Positions 1-8,689 of a DNA stretch of 64,000 nt are shown here, in pieces. How positions within the stretch are numbered: the first letter of the stretch is position 1; each line of letters starts with the position of its first letter. Below the pieces are notes generated by a model, which did no database searches, had not been told where the DNA came from, and worked only from the letters and a program-made list of their open reading frames with translations. The position numbers and the translations under genes are program-made. The stretch spans positions 4,240,001 to 4,304,000 of the forward strand of contig NZ_QGTX01000001.1 of the NCBI RefSeq assembly GCF_003182485.1, given 5' to 3'. This DNA is from Geodermatophilus normandii. GTDB taxonomy: Bacteria; Actinomycetota; Actinomycetes; Mycobacteriales; Geodermatophilaceae.

Positions 1-203
1 GTGGCACGGTCAGCCCCGCCGACGTCCCCGAGGGCACCCACCTGCCCGCCGGCACCCCGCTCGGCTGCGTGCGCAGCCGCCGCGAGGAGGTCAACGTCTC
101 CGCCGGGTACGACGGCGTCCTCGCCGAGTGGCTGGTGCACGACGGCGACCTGGTCGACGCCGGCGACCCCCTCGCCCGTCTCTACCCGGAGGTCCCCGCG
201 TGA
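1..203 (+). CDS. Biotinyl/lipoyl-like domain, 3' end (partial)
   Basis: Only the last 66 residues are in the window, read from base 3 and ending in TGA at 201-203. The fold pattern is that of a biotin/lipoyl carrier: a turn-rich first half, then 'YDGVLAEWLVHDGDLVDAGDPLARLYP', which matches the second half of acetyl-CoA carboxylase BCCP (G-x-V-x-x-x-x-x-x-x-G-x-x-V). Where BCCP has the biotinylated Lys of M-K-M, this protein has Arg-Arg-Glu-Glu, so by my alignment the modifiable Lys is missing. The stop overlaps the GTG of fabH (GTGA), so the two are translationally coupled. It may be a small stand-alone protein or the C-terminal domain of an upstream FabD-like protein; the window cannot decide. 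Confidence 0.6.
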   Translation, partial: GTVSPADVPEGTHLPAGTPLGCVRSRREEVNVSAGYDGVLAEWLVHDGDLVDAGDPLARLYPEVPA

Positions 204-1165
204 GCATCCGACTGCCCGAGGGCGCCCCGGGGGCGCGCATCCTCGGCCTGGGCGCCTACCGCCCGCGACGGCGGGTCACCAACGACGACCTCGCCCAGGT
301 GATGGACACCAACGACGAGTGGATCCAGACGCGCGTCGGCATCGCCGAGCGCCGCTGGGCGTCGGAGGACGAGACGCTGCAGGAGATGGCCGTCGCCGCC
401 GGCGGCAAGGCGCTGGCCGCCAGCGGCCTGTCCCCCGACGAGGTCGACCTGGTCATCCTGGCCAGCGCCAGCCTCAAGGAGCCCATCCCGGGCATCGGCC
501 CGCAGGTGGCCCACCGCCTCGGCATCCCGCGCCCGGGCGCCTTCGACCTCAACGCCGGGTGCGCCGGCTTCTGCTACGCGCTGGAGATGGCCTCCGCGGC
601 CATCCGCGTGGGCTCGGCCCGCAACGCGCTGGTGGTCGGCGTCGAGCGGCTCACCGACGTCGTCGACCAGACCGACCGCTCCACCGCGGTGATCTTCGCC
701 GACGGCGCGGGGGCGGCCGTGGTCGGCGCGTCCGACGAGCCGGGCATCGGACCCGTGGCGTGGGGCAGCGACGGCGACCAGTTCTCCGCGATCGAGATCG
801 TCGCCGGCAGCAACGGCATCTCGATGGCCGGCCAGGCCGTGTACCGCTGGGCCACGACCCGGCTGACCGACACGCTGATCCAGGCCATGGAGGCCGCGGG
901 CGTCGGCCCCGAGGACATCGACGTGTTCGCCCCGCACCAGGCCAACCTGCGCATCGTCGAGTCGATGACCAAGCGGCTGGGCTTCGGCAAGGAGACCGTC
1001 GTCGCCCGCGACGTCGTGCAGTCCGGGAACACCTCGGCCGCCTCGATCCCGCTGGCGCTGACCGCGCTCATGGAGTCCGGCGAGGCGAAGAGCGGGGACC
1101 TCACCCTGGTCCTCGGCTACGGCGCCGGCCTCACCTTCGCCGGCCAGGTGCTCGTCCTGCCCTGA
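200..1165 (+). CDS. fabH: Beta-ketoacyl-ACP synthase III
   Basis: KAS III condenses an acyl-CoA primer with malonyl-ACP to start type II fatty acid synthesis in the cytosol. The 321-residue product has the full thiolase-fold triad: Cys121 in 'NAGCAGF', His246 in 'PHQANLRI' and Asn277 in 'SGNTSAAS'. Length is normal for FabH. The GTG start at 200 overlaps the upstream TGA by four bases and precedes the conserved N-terminal 'RILGLGAY'. It leads an operon-like run with acpP, fabF and a carboxyltransferase, the usual actinobacterial primary FAS II block; fabD would be expected just upstream, outside the window. Confidence 0.95.
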   Translation: MSIRLPEGAPGARILGLGAYRPRRRVTNDDLAQVMDTNDEWIQTRVGIAERRWASEDETLQEMAVAAGGKALAASGLSPDEVDLVILASASLKEPIPGIGPQVAHRLGIPRPGAFDLNAGCAGFCYALEMASAAIRVGSARNALVVGVERLTDVVDQTDRSTAVIFADGAGAAVVGASDEPGIGPVAWGSDGDQFSAIEIVAGSNGISMAGQAVYRWATTRLTDTLIQAMEAAGVGPEDIDVFAPHQANLRIVESMTKRLGFGKETVVARDVVQSGNTSAASIPLALTALMESGEAKSGDLTLVLGYGAGLTFAGQVLVLP

Positions 1166-1241
1166 CCGGCACCCCAGCCCCCGGATCCCCCGGGCCCGAC
1201 GGCGGGCACCGCCCGTCCCCACAGAGAGAGAGGACCCCCGC

Positions 1242-1481
1242 GTGAGCGAGGACATCCAGGCAGGTCTGGCCGAGATCCTGGAGGAGGTCGCCGGGGTCGC
1301 CCCCGCCGACGCCACCCCGGAGAAGTCGTTCACCGAGGACCTCGACGTCGACTCGCTGTCGATGGTCGAGATCGCCACGGCCGTCGAGGACAAGTTCGGC
1401 GTGGCCATCCCCGACGACGAGCTCGGCAACATCAAGACCGTCGGCGACGCCATCAGCTTCATCCAGAAGAACCAGGGCTGA
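1242..1481 (+). CDS. acpP: Acyl carrier protein
   Basis: A 79-residue acidic carrier protein that holds growing acyl chains on a phosphopantetheine arm. The attachment site is Ser38 in 'DVDSLSMVEI', in the classic D-S-L context. Start GTG at 1242 follows a purine-rich stretch (agagagagagga, about 1221-1233) that serves as ribosome binding site. It sits between fabH and fabF with short spacers, as in other actinobacteria. Confidence 0.96.
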   Translation: MSEDIQAGLAEILEEVAGVAPADATPEKSFTEDLDVDSLSMVEIATAVEDKFGVAIPDDELGNIKTVGDAISFIQKNQG

Positions 1482-1533
1482 CCAGCCCCGCTCTCCCCGG
1501 CCCCCGGCCGCCCCATCCCAGGAGGAACACGTC

Positions 1534-2775
1534 ATGAGCACGTCCGACCGCGACGTCGTCGTCACCGGTCTCGGTGCCACCACGCCGCTCGGCGGCGACG
1601 TCGCGAGCACCTGGGAGGCCCTGCTGGCCGGGCGGTCGGGGATCAGCCGGCTCACCGACGACTGGGCGAAGGAGTTCCCCGCCCAGCTCGTCGCCGCGCT
1701 GGCCAGCGACCCGGCCACGCAGATCGACCGGGTCCGCGCCCGGCGGCTCGACCGCAGCCAGCAGGTCGCGGTCATCGCCGCCGAGCAGGCCTGGGCGGAG
1801 TCCGGCGCCGCGGACTCCGGCGTCGCGCCCGAGCGCATCGCCGTCGTCTTCGGCACCGGCATCGGCGGGGCGCTGACCCTGCTCGGCCAGGACGACGTCC
1901 TGGAGGACAAGGGGCCCAAGCGGGTCTCCCCCTTCACCATCCCGATGCTCATGCCCAACGGCCCGGCCGCGGCCGTCGGTCTCGCGGTCGGCGCCCGCGG
2001 CGGCGTGCACGCCCCGGTGAGCGCCTGCGCCTCCGGCGCCGAGGCCATCCGCTGGGGCCTGGACCTGCTGCGCTTCGACCGCGCCGACGTCGTCCTGGTC
2101 GGCGGCACCGAGGCCTGCGTGCACCCGCTGCCCATGGCCGGCTTCGCCGCGATGCGGGCGATGAGCACCCGCAACGACGAGCCCGAGCGCGCCTCGCGGC
2201 CGTTCGACAAGGGCCGCGACGGCTTCGTCCTCGGCGAGGGCGCGGCCGCGCTGGTCCTCGAGCGGGCCGGCTCGGCCGCCGCCCGCGGCGCCCGCGTGCA
2301 CGCCCGGCTGGCCGGCGCCGGCGCCACCGCCGACGGCTACGACCTCGTCGCCCCCCACCCGGAGGGCGAGGGCGCGGCCCGCGCCATCGGCGCCGCGCTC
2401 CGCGACGCCGGCCTGTCCCCCACCGACATCGGCCACGTCAACGCGCACGCCACCTCGACGCCCGTCGGCGACACCGCCGAGGCCGCGGCCATCCGCAGCG
2501 CCGTCGGCGAGCACGCGCTGGTCTCGGCCACCAAGAGCCAGACCGGCCACCTGCTCGGCGCCGCGGGCGCGCTGGAGTCGGTGTTCACGATCCTCGCCCT
2601 GCGCGAGCAGGTCGTGCCCGCCACCGCCAACCTCGAGGACCCCGACGACGACCCGGCCGTGCAGGCCCTCGACATCGTCCGCCGCGAGCCGCGGAAGGCG
2701 TCGCTGTCCGCAGCGGTCAACGACTCCTTCGGCTTCGGCGGCCACAACATCGCGCTGGTCTTCACGACCGCCTGA
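1534..2775 (+). CDS. fabF: Beta-ketoacyl-ACP synthase II
   Basis: KAS II extends acyl-ACP chains by decarboxylative condensation with malonyl-ACP. The 413-residue protein shows Cys165 in 'VSACASGAE', His305 in 'NAHATSTP' and His339 in 'KSQTGHLLG', the Cys-His-His triad of KAS I/II. The start ATG at 1534 has a good AGGAGGA site about 7 bases upstream. It lies 52 bases after acpP and 61 bases before the carboxyltransferase, consistent with a single transcript. Confidence 0.96.
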   Translation: MSTSDRDVVVTGLGATTPLGGDVASTWEALLAGRSGISRLTDDWAKEFPAQLVAALASDPATQIDRVRARRLDRSQQVAVIAAEQAWAESGAADSGVAPERIAVVFGTGIGGALTLLGQDDVLEDKGPKRVSPFTIPMLMPNGPAAAVGLAVGARGGVHAPVSACASGAEAIRWGLDLLRFDRADVVLVGGTEACVHPLPMAGFAAMRAMSTRNDEPERASRPFDKGRDGFVLGEGAAALVLERAGSAAARGARVHARLAGAGATADGYDLVAPHPEGEGAARAIGAALRDAGLSPTDIGHVNAHATSTPVGDTAEAAAIRSAVGEHALVSATKSQTGHLLGAAGALESVFTILALREQVVPATANLEDPDDDPAVQALDIVRREPRKASLSAAVNDSFGFGGHNIALVFTTA

Positions 2776-2836
2776 TGAAGGACCCCGCCCGGCCCTCCGG
2801 GCCGGCCCCGCACCCTGGCCCGCCCCTGGAGGTCCG

Positions 2837-4249
2837 GTGACCACAGTCCACGCCGTCCCGACCCTGCCCAGTCCCGACCCGCGCGACCCCGAGGACCGCC
2901 TGCAGCGGTTCTTCGACCCCGGGTCCACGACGCTGCTCGTCCCCCGCGACACCTCCGGGGTCATGGCCGCGCGCGGGACGGTGTCGGGCACCCCCGCGGT
3001 CGCCTTCTGCACCGACGCGACCGTCATGGGCGGCGCGATGGGCATCGACGGCTGCCGGCACATCGTCGACGCCATCGACACCGCGCTGCGCGAGCGGGTG
3101 CCGGTCGTGGGCATCTGGCACTCCGGCGGCGCGCGCCTGGCCGAGGGCGTGACCGCGCTGCACGCCGTCGGCGAGGTGTTCGCCGCGATGGTGCGCGCCT
3201 CGGGCCGGGTCCCGCAGATCTCGGTGGTCCTCGGCCCGGCCGCCGGCGGCGCCGCCTACGGGCCCGCGCTCACCGACCTGGTGATCATGGGACCGGCCGG
3301 GCGGGTGTTCGTCACCGGTCCCGACGTCGTCCGCTCGGTCACCGGCGAGGACGTCGACATGGAGCGCCTCGGCGGTCCGGACACCCACGGCCGGCGCAGC
3401 GGCGTCGTGCACGTGGTCACCGACACCGAGGCCGCGGCGCTGGAGACGGCGCGCCAGGCGGTCGACCTGCTCGCCGCGCAGGGACAGTTCGCGCCGGCGT
3501 CCGGGACGCCCGACGTCGACCTGCGCGCCCTGCTGCCCGAGCAGCCGCAGCGCGCCTACGACGTCAAGCCGCTGGTGACGGCCGTCCTCGACGGGCCGGG
3601 GCTGGAGCTGCACCCGCGCTGGGCGCCCAACGTCGTCACCACGCTGGGCCGGCTCAACGGGCGCACCGTCGGCGTCATCGCCAACAACCCGCTGCGCCTG
3701 GGGGGCTGCCTGGACTCGGCGTCGGCGGAGAAGGCCGCCCGTTTCGTGCGGATGTGCGACGCGTTCGGCGTCCCGCTGGTGGTGCTGGTCGACGTCCCCG
3801 GCTACCTGCCCGGCGTCGGGCAGGAGTGGGACGGCGTCGTGCGGCGCGGCGCCAAGCTGCTGCACGCCTTCGCCGAGGCGGTCGTGCCGCGGGTGACGCT
3901 GGTGACCCGCAAGTCCTACGGCGGGGCCTACATCGCCATGAACTCCCGATCGCTGGGCGCCACCGCGGTCTTCGCCTGGCCGGGCGCGGAGGTGGCCGTC
4001 ATGGGCGCCAAGGCGGCGGTGGGGATCCTGCACCGCAAGAAGCTGGCCGCCGTGCCGCCCGGGGAGCGGGAGGCCCTGCACGCCTCGCTGGCCGCCGAGC
4101 ACGAGCGCATCGCCGGCGGGGTGAACCGGGCGCTGGAGATCGGCGTCGTCGACGAGGTCGTCGAGCCCACCCGCACCCGGGGCCGGCTCGTGGCCGCCCT
4201 GGCCGCCGCGCCCGCCGGCCGCGGCGCGCACGGCAACATCCCGCTGTAG
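2837..4249 (+). CDS. Acyl-CoA carboxylase carboxyltransferase (AccD6-like)
   Basis: Carboxyltransferase beta-type subunit that moves CO2 from biotin to acetyl-CoA (possibly propionyl-CoA), feeding malonyl-CoA to the fab genes just upstream. The 470-residue protein has the two crotonase-like halves, with 'GPAAGGAAYGP' in the first and 'WPGAEVAVMGAKAAVGI' in the second. In 'GGAYIAMNS' the residue after Tyr is Ile, which in characterised actinobacterial enzymes favours acetyl-CoA over propionyl-CoA (Asp in PccB). Start GTG at 2837 follows a GGAGG site. The biotin-carrying alpha subunit is not adjacent. Its position in the fab block parallels mycobacterial accD6. Confidence 0.88.
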   Translation: MTTVHAVPTLPSPDPRDPEDRLQRFFDPGSTTLLVPRDTSGVMAARGTVSGTPAVAFCTDATVMGGAMGIDGCRHIVDAIDTALRERVPVVGIWHSGGARLAEGVTALHAVGEVFAAMVRASGRVPQISVVLGPAAGGAAYGPALTDLVIMGPAGRVFVTGPDVVRSVTGEDVDMERLGGPDTHGRRSGVVHVVTDTEAAALETARQAVDLLAAQGQFAPASGTPDVDLRALLPEQPQRAYDVKPLVTAVLDGPGLELHPRWAPNVVTTLGRLNGRTVGVIANNPLRLGGCLDSASAEKAARFVRMCDAFGVPLVVLVDVPGYLPGVGQEWDGVVRRGAKLLHAFAEAVVPRVTLVTRKSYGGAYIAMNSRSLGATAVFAWPGAEVAVMGAKAAVGILHRKKLAAVPPGEREALHASLAAEHERIAGGVNRALEIGVVDEVVEPTRTRGRLVAALAAAPAGRGAHGNIPL

Positions 4250-4250
4250 T

Positions 4251-4309
4251 CGGAGGACCCCGCTGCCCCCGCCCCTCGCGAGCTCGCGGCGGGACCCTGC
4301 AGCGGAGCC
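4251..4309 (+). repeat. 59-bp dispersed repeat, copy 1
   Basis: This GC-rich element begins one base after the accD-like stop codon. A near-identical 58-bp copy lies at 41785-41842, also directly behind a stop codon. The two differ by a one-base gap and about six substitutions. The ends (ggaccccgctgc and gcagcggagcc) are near inverted repeats, so the RNA can fold. Nature unknown: a REP-like or mini mobile element, or a shared 3'-end processing/termination signal. Confidence 0.7.
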
Positions 4310-4338
4310 GGCCGCTCAGCGGAGGTCGTCCGGACGCC

Positions 4339-4372
4339 GAGAGGCCCGTTCCCCGGAGGGAACGGGCCTCTC
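4339..4372. terminator. Bidirectional hairpin terminator
   Basis: A perfect 15-bp inverted repeat (gagaggcccgttccc / gggaacgggcctctc) with a 4-base loop lies between the convergent fab block and the DUF3145 gene. There is no T-run, which is common for actinobacterial hairpin terminators. Confidence 0.8.
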
Positions 4373-4504
4373 GTGCTGAGGTCGCCCGGACGCCGCTTCC
4401 CCGACGGCGTCCGGACGACCTGGACTGGAGCCTACGACCTCGACACGGGGTGTCTCACGTCGTCGTGCCCTGATCGTGACCTGCGGGTTCTCCGGGGGCC
4501 GGTC

Positions 4505-5005
4505 TCAGACGACCTGGTGCAGCCAGGTCGTCTGGCTGCCGTCGCCGGCGTACCGGTAGACCTCGAGGTCGGCGTCCCAGGCCGCGCCGAGGAGCTGGTC
4601 GACCCCGTGGCGGAACGCCTCGACCGACGTGGCGGTCGCCGCGAGGGTGCGCAGCTGCTGCTCGGTCACCACGATGTCGCCGTTGGCGCTCGTGGGGGCG
4701 CGGAAGACGCCGTGCCCGGGCACGTAGGACATGCGCTCGCCGTCGTTGCCGTGGCTGGCCTCCTCGGTGACCTCGAAGCGCAGCATCGGCCACGCGCGGA
4801 GCGCGGCGACCAGCTTGGCGCCCGTCCCGGGGGAACCGGTCCAGGCGACCTCGGCACGGTAGGCACCGTGCGCCGCGGGCTGGTCGGCCCACGACAGGGA
4901 GACCGGCGCGCCGATGACGCGCTCGAGCGCCCACTCGACGTGCTGGCAGAGCGCCTTCGGGCAGGAGTGCACGAAGACGACACCCTGGGTAGACCGTCGC
5001 TGCAC
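4505..5005 (-). CDS. DUF3145 family protein
   Basis: A 166-residue cytosolic protein of the actinobacterial DUF3145 family; its biochemical role is unknown. Family hallmarks visible are the N-terminal 'GVVFVHSCPKALCQHVEWA', 'LRAWPMLRFEVTEE', 'FRAPTSANGD' and the C-terminal 'AGDGSQTTWLH'. Start GTG at 5005 is fixed by a GGAGGT site six bases upstream; the open frame continues further but lacks family similarity there. It is monocistronic and converges on the fab block. Confidence 0.85.
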   Translation of the reverse strand: MQRRSTQGVVFVHSCPKALCQHVEWALERVIGAPVSLSWADQPAAHGAYRAEVAWTGSPGTGAKLVAALRAWPMLRFEVTEEASHGNDGERMSYVPGHGVFRAPTSANGDIVVTEQQLRTLAATATSVEAFRHGVDQLLGAAWDADLEVYRYAGDGSQTTWLHQVV

Positions 5006-5360
5006 GAGGCACCTCCATCGACTCGATCGGTCTCGTCTTCCCCAACGGACGATCGGTTCGGTGACAGGCTGTGTTCGGCGGCGTCGGACCAGGGGTCCCG
5101 GGGACAGTGTGCACGATGAGGCACCGGTCGCGCCAGTGCGGATGCGGCGACTGTGCCGGAAGTGACCCCATCCGTCCCAGCGGTCACGGAAGTGCTGGTC
5201 AGCGGCCATAGCACGACCACGCGACAGGCGTCCAACCCGGGTCCGGACGGCCTGACGGTACACGGGCGACGCGATCACGGGCCGTTGTCACCAGAGGTGT
5301 CGCATGCGGAACTCTTCCGGTCCCCGGTGACGCTCGGTGAGTGGCGCGCGGAGCGACCCG
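5006..5360. other. Intergenic stretch, no gene seen
   Basis: This stretch holds the promoter region of the DUF3145 gene and the 3' side of the diguanylate cyclase gene. I see no convincing open frame, hairpin or repeat in it. Confidence 0.5.
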
Positions 5361-6479
5361 TCACCCTGCGAGATCGGCCACGCGGTCCCCACCTGCGGCC
5401 TTGGCCCGGTACATGGCCGCGTCGGCCCGGTGCAGCACGCCCGCGACGTCGTCGCCAGGGCGCACGAGGGCGCGCCCGACGCTGGCGGTGACGCCGCAGC
5501 CGGCGCCCACCTCGGCGACGGCGGCGCGCAGCCGCTCGGCCAGCACGGCGTCGTCGGCGGGCAGGAGCGAGCCGGCCACGACGGCGAACTCGTCCCCGCC
5601 GAGGCGGGCGACGGTGTCGGTCTCGCGGACCACCCGGCCCAGGGCGGCGGCCACCGCCCGCAGGACGGTGTCACCGGCAGCGTGGCCCTGCCCGTCGTTG
5701 ACCGCCTTGAACCCGTCGAGGTCGACGATGCAGACGACGGCCCGCTCACCCCGCCCGGCGCAGCTCACCGCCCGGCCGACGCGGTCGAGGAAGACGCGGC
5801 GGTTGGGGACGCCGGTGAGCGGGTCGGTGGTGGCCAGCGCCTCCTGGGTCCGCAGGAGCAGCACCTGGCGGTCGTGGGCGGCCCACTGGTTGGCCGAGGT
5901 CATCGTGCAGATGAGCGTCGTCGTCGCCAGCACCGTGGTCACCAGCAGCGACTGCGGGTCCAGCGGGCCGGCGACGAGCGCCGTGTGGACGGCGGTCATC
6001 AGCCCGCCGGCGAGGACCACGCCGGCCGGCGGGAAGGCCACCGCCATGTAGACGAGGACGAGGAAGAACAGCACCGGCAGCGGGCTGGCGGCCCCGCCGT
6101 CGAAGGCCGACGCCGTGGCCACGATCGCCGTGGTGGTGGCCGTCCAGCCGTAGAACAGCAGCGGCCCGCGCAGGTCGCGGACGATCCGGTCGAGGGGCAG
6201 CAGGAGCAGCAGGGGCGTGACGACGACGACGGCGGCGGCCAGCGTCAGGAGCACCGGGTGCGCGTGGCCGGGTGTGGCGGTGGTCGCCGTGTAGACCAGG
6301 CAGGCGAGACCGGCGATCTCGCTGAGCAGCACGCCGGTGTGCACGTGCCGCACCCAGAACCGCGCGCGCTCGTCGTCCTCGGCCAGGGGCCGGTACAGGC
6401 CGGCGCCGAGCCAGGCCGGCGCGGGACGTCGACGCAGACGCCGGACCGGGGCCGGTCCTGTCGCTGCTGCGTCGTCCAC
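5361..6479 (-). CDS. Membrane-bound diguanylate cyclase (GGDEF)
   Basis: Predicted to make cyclic di-GMP from two GTP at the inner face of the membrane. The 372-residue protein has an N-terminal membrane region (about residues 45-205, five to six hydrophobic segments) with no recognisable sensor fold, then a GGDEF domain (about 215-370). The active site is intact: 'RLGGDEFAVV' with GGDEF at 294-298. The RETD tetrad at 285-288, five residues upstream, fits the RxxD inhibitory I-site, so product feedback is likely. No EAL domain. A second, GGDEF-EAL protein is encoded at 49.2 kb. Confidence 0.9.
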   Translation of the reverse strand: MDDAAATGPAPVRRLRRRPAPAWLGAGLYRPLAEDDERARFWVRHVHTGVLLSEIAGLACLVYTATTATPGHAHPVLLTLAAAVVVVTPLLLLLPLDRIVRDLRGPLLFYGWTATTTAIVATASAFDGGAASPLPVLFFLVLVYMAVAFPPAGVVLAGGLMTAVHTALVAGPLDPQSLLVTTVLATTTLICTMTSANQWAAHDRQVLLLRTQEALATTDPLTGVPNRRVFLDRVGRAVSCAGRGERAVVCIVDLDGFKAVNDGQGHAAGDTVLRAVAAALGRVVRETDTVARLGGDEFAVVAGSLLPADDAVLAERLRAAVAEVGAGCGVTASVGRALVRPGDDVAGVLHRADAAMYRAKAAGGDRVADLAG

Positions 6480-6560
6480 GGCCGGAGCATCGGCCGGATC
6501 CGTTCCGCTCTCGATCCGGATCTCGGGGCGATCCCCCGACGGGGTGGGTAGGGGCCCGGT

Positions 6561-7469
6561 ATGGGACAGGACGACGACACGGCGCGGCGCGGGATGGCCG
6601 GCGCCGGCCGGGACGTGGTGGGGCCGATGGTGCTCGGCGCCTGGGACGCCTTCCTCGAGCAGGCCGCGGCCGTCGACCTCGACCGGCCGACCCGGCTACC
6701 CGGCTGGCGGGCCCACGAGATCTGCGTGCACCTGGGCGCCTGGCCCGACCACGCCGCGCTGGCCGACCTGGCCGCCTCGGCTCGGTCGGGCGGCACCGGG
6801 GCGCCACCGGACGTCGACGCGACCAACGCCCGGGTGACCGCCGCCCACCGCGACGCCTCGCGCGAGGAGGTCCTGGCCGCGCTGCGCCGCAACCGAGAGG
6901 CCACCGTCCGCTACCTGGCCGACGAGCCGGCGGAGCTCGACACCGCGCCTGCCTCCTCCACGGTCGGCCGGCTGCCGATGCTGTCGGTGGTGCTGGGCCA
7001 GGCCTACGAGCTCGCCGTCCACGGCCTGGACCTGGTGCCGCTGGGAGCGACCCCTCCCCCGCCGTCGGTGCTGGACGCCGGGCTGGCGGCGCTCGCCGAC
7101 GTGACCGGCGCGCTGGCCGCCTCCTCCGGCATCGCCGGCGGCGCCGCCCTGGTCACCCCGGACGGCGGCTGGGCCTTCGCCGCCGACCCTCCCGGGTGGA
7201 CGGTGCGCCGGCTGTCGGGCGAGCGGCCGCGCGGCGCCGTCGTCGAGGCGGCGGCCGACGTGCTGCTGGAGGCGGCGTCGGGACGGGCCAACCCCGCCGC
7301 GGCCCTGGTGCGCCGGCGGCTGCGCGTGCGCGACCTGCCGGAGCTGATGCGGCTGGCGCCGATCGTCGAGTCGGCGCCGGGCATCCCGGGCGGTCCGATC
7401 CTGGCGCTGGCGGCACGGACCGTCGGGGGTGCCGGCGACCTGCTCGGCCGGTTCCGCGGACGGCGCTAG
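6561..7469 (+). CDS. Maleylpyruvate isomerase-like mycothiol-dependent protein
   Basis: A 302-residue protein with the N-terminal four-helix fold of mycothiol-dependent maleylpyruvate isomerase and DinB-like enzymes (residues about 20-160: 'LPGWRAHEICVHLGAWPDH' and 'YELAVHGLDL' supply the metal-binding His and acidic residues), followed by a C-terminal segment resembling the SCP2-like half seen in this family. Members transfer or isomerise using mycothiol as thiol cofactor; the substrate here is unknown. Its TAG stop overlaps the TAG of the convergent M23 gene on a shared CTAG. Confidence 0.75.
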   Translation: MGQDDDTARRGMAGAGRDVVGPMVLGAWDAFLEQAAAVDLDRPTRLPGWRAHEICVHLGAWPDHAALADLAASARSGGTGAPPDVDATNARVTAAHRDASREEVLAALRRNREATVRYLADEPAELDTAPASSTVGRLPMLSVVLGQAYELAVHGLDLVPLGATPPPPSVLDAGLAALADVTGALAASSGIAGGAALVTPDGGWAFAADPPGWTVRRLSGERPRGAVVEAAADVLLEAASGRANPAAALVRRRLRVRDLPELMRLAPIVESAPGIPGGPILALAARTVGGAGDLLGRFRGRR

Positions 7470-8686
7470 CAGCTGCCCCCGAGGGAGATGCCGTGGGCCT
7501 CGAGCCACGGCATCGGGTTGACGCGGCTGGCGTAGAGACCGCCCTCGTGCACCTCGAAGTGCAGGTGCGGGCCGGTCGACTGGCCCTTGTTGCCGACCTC
7601 GGCGATCTGCTGGCCGGCGCTGACCACCTGGCCGGCGGACACGAAGAACCGGTTCACGTGGCCGTAGAGGGTGATCGAGCCGTCGTCGTGCTGCACGTAG
7701 ACGGCCTGGCCGAACCCGCTGGCCGGGCCGGCCTGCAGGACGACGCCGCCGGAGGGGGCGAAGACCGGGGTGCCGATCGGCGCGGCGATGTCGACGCCGT
7801 AGTGCATGGTGCCCCAGCGGGCGCCGTAGCAGCTGGTGACCCGGCCGGTGGTCGGGGCGATGCCACCGCCACCGGTCGACCGGACGTTGACCGCGGCGGC
7901 CTGCTCGGCCTCCTGCTGCGCCTGCCACGCGGCCTCGGCGTCGGCGATGCCGCGCAACCGCAGCAGCTCGACCTCCGCGGCGCGCAGCCGCTCGTCGAGG
8001 CGGGCCTTGTCGGCGGCGAGCGCGTCGTAGTCGGCCTGCGCGTCCGCGAGGCGGGCGTCGGCGGCGGCCTGGGCCTCCACGGCGGCGGCCGCGGCGACGT
8101 CGCGCTCGGCGACGGCGGCCCGCGCGGCGGCGTCGGCCTCCTCCTCCTGCGTCTCGAGCAGCTCGTACTCCTGCAGGGTCTCGGCGCGCTGGGTGCCGAG
8201 CAGGTCGAGGGTGGCGGCGCGCTCGAGCACCTCGCGCGGGCCCTCGCTGTCGAGCAGCACGGAGGCGGCGCCGCCCACGTCGACGCTGCCGCCCATGTAC
8301 GCCTCGCGGCCGAGCTCGACGACCTCGTCCTGGGCCTCCGCGACGGCGTCGCGCGCGGCCTGCAGCTCGGCGGCGGCCACGGCGGCGGCGGCCTGCGCGG
8401 AGGCCAGCTCGGCCTGGGCGACGAGCGCGGCGTCCGCGGCGGCCTCGGCCTCGACGGTCATCCGCTGCAGCTGCTCCTCGGCGGCGGTGACCTCGCCCTG
8501 GATGCGGCCCACCTCGGCCACGAGCTCCTGCTCGGCGGCCTGTGCCGCGGCGACGTCGTCGGCGGGGGCGGCCAGCGCCGGCACCGGTGCGGCCAGCAGG
8601 AGGGCGGCGGCGCCGGCGGCGAGCACGGCGCGGCGCAGCCGACGGGAGGAGGCGGGATGGGCGGTCCGGTGGTGCAGGGTCGCCAA
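7466..8686 (-). CDS. Secreted M23 peptidoglycan endopeptidase
   Basis: A cell-wall hydrolase expected to cleave peptide cross-bridges outside the cell. The 406-residue precursor has a signal peptide ('LAAGAAALLLAAPVPALA', about residues 22-40), a long Ala/Glu-rich coiled coil (about 41-265) and a LytM/M23 domain (about 285-390). Zinc ligands are visible: His295 and Asp299 in 'HYGVDIAAP', and the catalytic 'HLHFEVH' at about 374-380. The architecture matches EnvC-like/actinobacterial septal hydrolases. The start is TTG at 8686, preceded by GGAG; no better in-frame start retains the signal peptide. A structured leader lies directly upstream. Confidence 0.9.
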   Translation of the reverse strand: MATLHHRTAHPASSRRLRRAVLAAGAAALLLAAPVPALAAPADDVAAAQAAEQELVAEVGRIQGEVTAAEEQLQRMTVEAEAAADAALVAQAELASAQAAAAVAAAELQAARDAVAEAQDEVVELGREAYMGGSVDVGGAASVLLDSEGPREVLERAATLDLLGTQRAETLQEYELLETQEEEADAAARAAVAERDVAAAAAVEAQAAADARLADAQADYDALAADKARLDERLRAAEVELLRLRGIADAEAAWQAQQEAEQAAAVNVRSTGGGGIAPTTGRVTSCYGARWGTMHYGVDIAAPIGTPVFAPSGGVVLQAGPASGFGQAVYVQHDDGSITLYGHVNRFFVSAGQVVSAGQQIAEVGNKGQSTGPHLHFEVHEGGLYASRVNPMPWLEAHGISLGGSC

Positions 8687-8689
8687 GAC

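Noticed and set aside
182..3114. Large minus-strand frames opposite the fab genes
   Set aside because: They lie opposite genes with intact active sites and show no homology or ribosome sites.
5153..5491. A 112-residue plus-strand frame
   Set aside because: It runs into the antisense of the diguanylate cyclase gene and has no recognisable features.
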